Positions 60,724-64,000 of a DNA stretch of 64,000 nucleotides are shown piece by piece. The notes beneath the pieces are model-generated. The model did not search any database, was not told the origin of the DNA, and was given only the letters and a program-made list of their open reading frames with translations. This DNA comes from Beta vulgaris subsp. vulgaris (taxonomy: Eukaryota > Streptophyta > Magnoliopsida > Caryophyllales > Amaranthaceae), in contig NC_079207.1 in assembly GCF_026745355.1 (NCBI RefSeq), positions 14,045,001 through 14,109,000 on the forward strand. Reading direction: 5' to 3'. The position numbers and the translations under genes are program-made. Position 1 is the stretch's first letter. The number at the start of each line of letters is the position of its first letter.

Positions 60724-62429
60724 GGGGGCGTTTGGTTCACATAGTGGTATGGGTTTGGAATCATGAATGAAATCAAGGTGGTATAGGTTTGGAACTTGAT
60801 ACCTAATACCATGTGTTTGGTTTTATTTGGGAATAAATTTTTTCTTCTATTTAATACCTAGAGGTATTGGTATGAGCCAAACCCACCTCCCCCCTTGGGT
60901 TTCTAAACCCCATGCCTTATGGGTTTGACGTATGGGTTTTAAATCTATAAAATTATTAAACAAACACTAGGTATGGGTTTTGCTCATTCTAAACCCATAC
61001 CTCATACCAAAATGATATGAACCACTAGTGGAAAAATGAAGAAGGGCTGCGCTAAAAAAGGCATGTAGGGCTGCGCTTTTTGACAGCAGCCCTTTCAGTA
61101 GCAGCCCTTCACTTTTTAAGTAGGGCTGCGCTAGAAAAGCGCAGCCCTTAAGCTAGAAGGGCTGCGCTAGTTAGGAAAAAGCGCAGCCCTTCTAGCCCAG
61201 AAGGGCTGCGCTAGTTAGAAAAAGCGCAGCCCTTCTGGGCTAAAGGGCTGCGCTTTTTCCTAACTAGCGCAGCCCTTCCTACCAAAAAAAAAATAAAAAA
61301 ATAAAAAAAATTTTTTGTCATTTTTTTTTACTCATAATCTCACATTTTCTGAAATTAAACAGAAGAGAAGAGAAACGAAACGAAAATACTAAACCCAAAA
61401 CAATAAAAAGAATGAAACGAAAATGAAAAAAAGGAACAAAAACTAATATACAAAGAGAAGTATACAATAAGTATACAAGAACATTAATCAAAACAAAGAT
61501 GAAAATACAAGAAATTATATAGAAAGAGAAGTATACAAGAACATTAATCAAAATAAACAAAGAGAAGCATACAAGAATAACATTAATCAAAATAAACAAA
61601 GAGAAGTATACAAGAACATTAATCAAAACAAAGAGAAGTATACAAGAACATTAATCAAAACATATAAACAAAGAGAAGTATACAAGAACATTAATCAAAA
61701 CATATAAACAAAGAGAAGTATACAAGAACATTATAGATCTGAAAATACAAGAACTACAACCTAATAATGTTTAAATACATAAAACAAAACCCAAATACAT
61801 AATTTAAGGAAAAAAAAATTTCGGAAAAACTTAAAATGGCTATTTGGAGGCTTAAACGAACTCGGATGGCTTAAAAAGCCTAAACGTCACGGCGTAGCTG
61901 TGTGAGTTTGACTCGTTGGCTCGTTCCGCTTCCGAAAAGGTATCACAATAGGCAATCGGACTCCGTCGCCATGTTTAGTGCAAATCATTTCAAGGTTTTT
62001 GTCGCAAATGTTTATGGGAGTTTTGAGATAGAAGAGAGGATGAGAGAGAAGAGAGGATGAGAGAGAAGGAGGAAAGGAATAATGAGGGACGTAGAGAGGA
62101 GAGAGAATGAGAGATAATATATTTGACGAATCCCCGCTCAATATTTCAAAGCCCGCGATTCCGAAATTTCAAATTTTTTCAGGAAGGGCTGCGCTTTTTT
62201 AAAAAAGCGCAGCCCTTCTTACCTACAGAAGGGCTGCGCTTATTTAAAAAAGCGCAGCCCTACTATGAAGGGCTACGCTTTTTTAAATAAGCGCAGCCCT
62301 TCTGCTTAGTAGGGCTGCGCTTTTTTAAATAAGCGCAGCCCTTCACTAGTAGGGCTGCGCTTTTACGAAAAGTGCAGCCCTTCCTGCGCAGCCCTTTATG
62401 TTTTTTCCCCTAGTGAACCAAACACTCCC
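60724..62429. mobile_element. Tourist-type MITE, itself interrupted by a CACTA element
   Basis: The ends are GGGGGCGTTTGGTTCA and the counterpart of GGGAGTGTTTGGTTCA, with TAA on both sides (60721-60723 and 62430-62432), as expected for Harbinger MITEs. Without the nested CACTA and its 3-bp TSD the MITE is about 310 bp. It lies in the transposase pseudogene. Confidence 0.88.
61023..62415. mobile_element. Non-autonomous CACTA (En/Spm) element, 1,393 bp
   Basis: The terminal repeats are CACTAGTGGAAAAA and TTTTTTCCCCTAGTG, with the 3-bp TSD aac (61020-61022 and 62416-62418) diagnostic of CACTA elements. Subterminal regions (61040-61280 and 62180-62395) are packed with about twenty copies of GGGCTGCGC in both orientations. 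The interior has a tandem repeat of about 35 bp (acaagaacattaatcaaaac) at 61440-61730. No transposase. Confidence 0.95.
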
Positions 62430-63556
62430 TAAGTGTGATGTCATAGTGAATAATATGGCATAGACTTTCAATGGTTATATACTAAATGCAAGAACAAAGC
62501 ACTTAATCTTCATGCTTGAAGATATTAGGACAGCTTTAATGCAAAGAATTGTGGTGAAGAAGGAAGAAATGGAAAAAGAAAAAACAAAGATGTTATGTGC
62601 CCTAGGATTAAAGCTAAACTGAACAGGAGAAACTACGAGCTGCTGAGTGTTCTGTAATGCCATCAACATCCACTTTGTTCTAGGTGTCACACAGGTTAGA
62701 CACTTTGGAGGTTGATGTTGATGCAAGGAGTTGTACTTGCAAGAAATGGGATATCACTGGTGTGCCATGTTGCCATGGTTGTGCTGTTATTTTCTTCAAA
62801 CATGAGGAGTCTAAAGCCTATGTGCATGAGTGCTACACTATGAAGCCTGAATCCCACCATGTGTTGGAGAAAAACACTGGCCAAAGGTGGACCTGCCATT
62901 AAATCCTCATCCTATTAAGATAGGTCCTAGAAGACCAAGGAAGAACAGAAGAAAAACTCCCATTGAAGATCCCAAGAAGTCGGGGAAGTTGACAAAACAT
63001 GGTGTAGAAATGAGTTGTAGTGTGTGCAAATCAAAGGAGCATAATAAGAGAAGGTGTCCTGACAAGGACAAGGTAGTTGAGCCAAAACCTAAGAGACCTA
63101 GGGTAAGGCCCAAAAAAGGGGGGGTCCAGGAATGATGGAGTTGAATCATCACAAGCACAACATCACTAACAAACAACAGAACATTCTGCACTAGGAAGAT
63201 ATGGGAGAACAATCATAAGAGGAAGGAGTAGAGGGATCAAAGGAGGTGGTGCCAGGGATGGAAGGGGTGAAAATAGTAGTATAGGCAGAGGTGGGAGGGG
63301 GGCCAGTGCTCTTAGAGGGGTAAGAGGTGACAGAGCTGGCAGAGGTGGGAAGGGGGGGGGGGTCAGCACTGTTAGAGGGAGAGGTGTTAGAGGTGGAATA
63401 AGTGGGAGGGGTGTTAAGGGTGTAGGAGTTTACTTTGATGAACAAGGAAATCCAACTACTTTCAATAGTGAAGTGCAAGCCAGTCAACTGTCTCAAAGAA
63501 GTACATTAGCAACAAATGCTCCTGCTAGCCAACCTAACTCATCACCAAATCTTTGA

Positions 63557-64000
63557 TCATTTTACTTTTGCACTGAATTTTGGCTTCATTTTGGTTTAAT
63601 CTTGTTGTGTTTGTAATTGAACCTTAGATCGTTTAGGTCTGATGTGTTGAGTCAACCTTTTTTGGGTTTACTTTTACTTGTCAAACAACACTGCATATTG
63701 TTGGCTCAATTATATTGGTTATTTCAGATTAATGAATTCATTTTGATTTCTCTTACTCTAGTTATGATTGCAAGTGTTGTGTTATACGCACAAGTCGATT
63801 GAAAATTATGCTAAAGTGTAAGATTGTAAAAAACAACAGTTGCAAAGATTGGAAATAACTGAATATTTTATTTACTCTATTAAACGAAAAATACACTTCA
63901 TTGAGCTAATAAATACTACTACTTTGCCTTCCTAACATATTTGTCTAACAAATTCCACTTCCTAAATGACCAAAATAACCAACAAAAAAGTGCACACAAA
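63557..64000. other. 3' flank of the MULE, no gene seen
   Basis: AT-rich sequence after the transposase stop, probably still inside the MULE. No terminal repeat matching 57703 is visible before the window ends. Confidence 0.5.

Larger units (their letters stand above)
58290..63556 (+). pseudogene. MuDR-type MULE transposase, broken
   Basis: Pieces appear in the family order on one strand but in shifting frames with stops. An N-terminal MULE segment lies at about 58313-58620 (HGVLRYYAGKYRTSPIDFDL). An acidic linker is at 59073-59390. The MuDR N-terminal DNA-binding region (WTMCIRFENREKFRSAVVKY) is at about 59575-59740, followed by RPHWPAKDTHETIRRAY. The catalytic core is at 60140-60390 (VDGCFFQTFLGGQLLADVGR, ANDQMYPLYYVVVEGETKDS), and a CARHVTHWHRYF segment follows after an apparent intron. 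The SWIM zinc finger (CTCKKWDITGVPCCHG) is at about 62732-62800. A CCHC knuckle (CSVCKSKEHNKRRC) lies at about 63015-63060, and a Gly/Arg-rich tail ends at TGA 63554-63556. The second catalytic Asp region reads TIVSNEAQ, with Asn in place of Asp. A MITE of 1.7 kb splits the gene. It cannot make an active transposase. Confidence 0.88.
57703..64000 (+). mobile_element. Decayed autonomous Mutator-like element, left terminus to window end
   Basis: The sequence GGAAAAATTCACATAAATAA at 57703 has the look of long MULE termini and precedes a MuDR-type transposase relic. The preceding nonamer aatgattta would be a TSD candidate. The right terminus is not seen in the window, so the extent is a minimum. 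Confidence 0.55.

Noticed and set aside
63166..63496. Minus-strand Pro/Ser-rich frames
   Set aside because: They are antisense shadows of the Gly/Arg-rich tail of the MULE transposase relic.

Overview
This is a window of plant nuclear DNA. It is AT-rich, the genes have many introns with GT..AG borders, introns and intergenic DNA are full of transposons and microsatellites, and every recognisable protein is a conserved plant family. It is probably a eudicot; I cannot name the species from sequence alone. I saw no prokaryotic operons, CRISPR array, rRNA or convincing tRNA gene.

Gene layout, left to right. (1) A small RING-H2 E3-ligase-type gene on the minus strand (3281-3969) looks broken exactly inside the RING. 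(2) A five-exon ankyrin-repeat gene on the plus strand (11864-21127) encodes a 238-aa gankyrin/PSMD10-like protein. (3) Convergent to it, a four-exon minus-strand gene (21742-22722) encodes a 184-aa protein with chloroplast and thylakoid-lumen targeting features. (4) A fourteen-exon plus-strand gene (30288-38430) encodes a 562-aa macro-domain plus CRAL-TRIO/SEC14 protein (GDAP2 type). (5) A minus-strand gene (47753-51144, with a 5' UTR exon near 54.1-54.6 kb) encodes a 1023-aa DUF863 protein. From memory, the Arabidopsis homologues of (4) and (5) are close neighbours on chromosome 1, so this part is probably ancestral microsynteny. (6) From about 57.7 kb to the right end lies a decayed autonomous Mutator-like element with a recognisable but broken MuDR transposase.

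Most of the rest is mobile DNA, and many ends can be placed to the base from target-site duplications (TSDs). There is a 4.5-kb non-autonomous hAT element in intron 3 of the PSMD10-like gene, carrying what looks like a captured promoter, 5' UTR and first coding exon in antisense. A 1.2-kb Pack-MULE carries a 20S proteasome alpha-subunit fragment. A 783-bp long-TIR MULE has a 9-bp TSD. A second small hAT is nested in a foldback element. A CACTA element sits in a Tourist-type MITE that itself sits in the MULE transposase. There are three other Tourist-type MITEs, at least six Stowaway-type MITEs, several Helitron-like elements and several SINE-like retroposons.

The leftmost 10 kb holds two direct copies of a segment of about 2.2 kb. 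One copy has since received a Helitron insertion, and the other copy preserves the empty site. The genes do not form a pathway together. No wholly new molecular system is evident; the most interesting material is gene capture and nesting by transposons.
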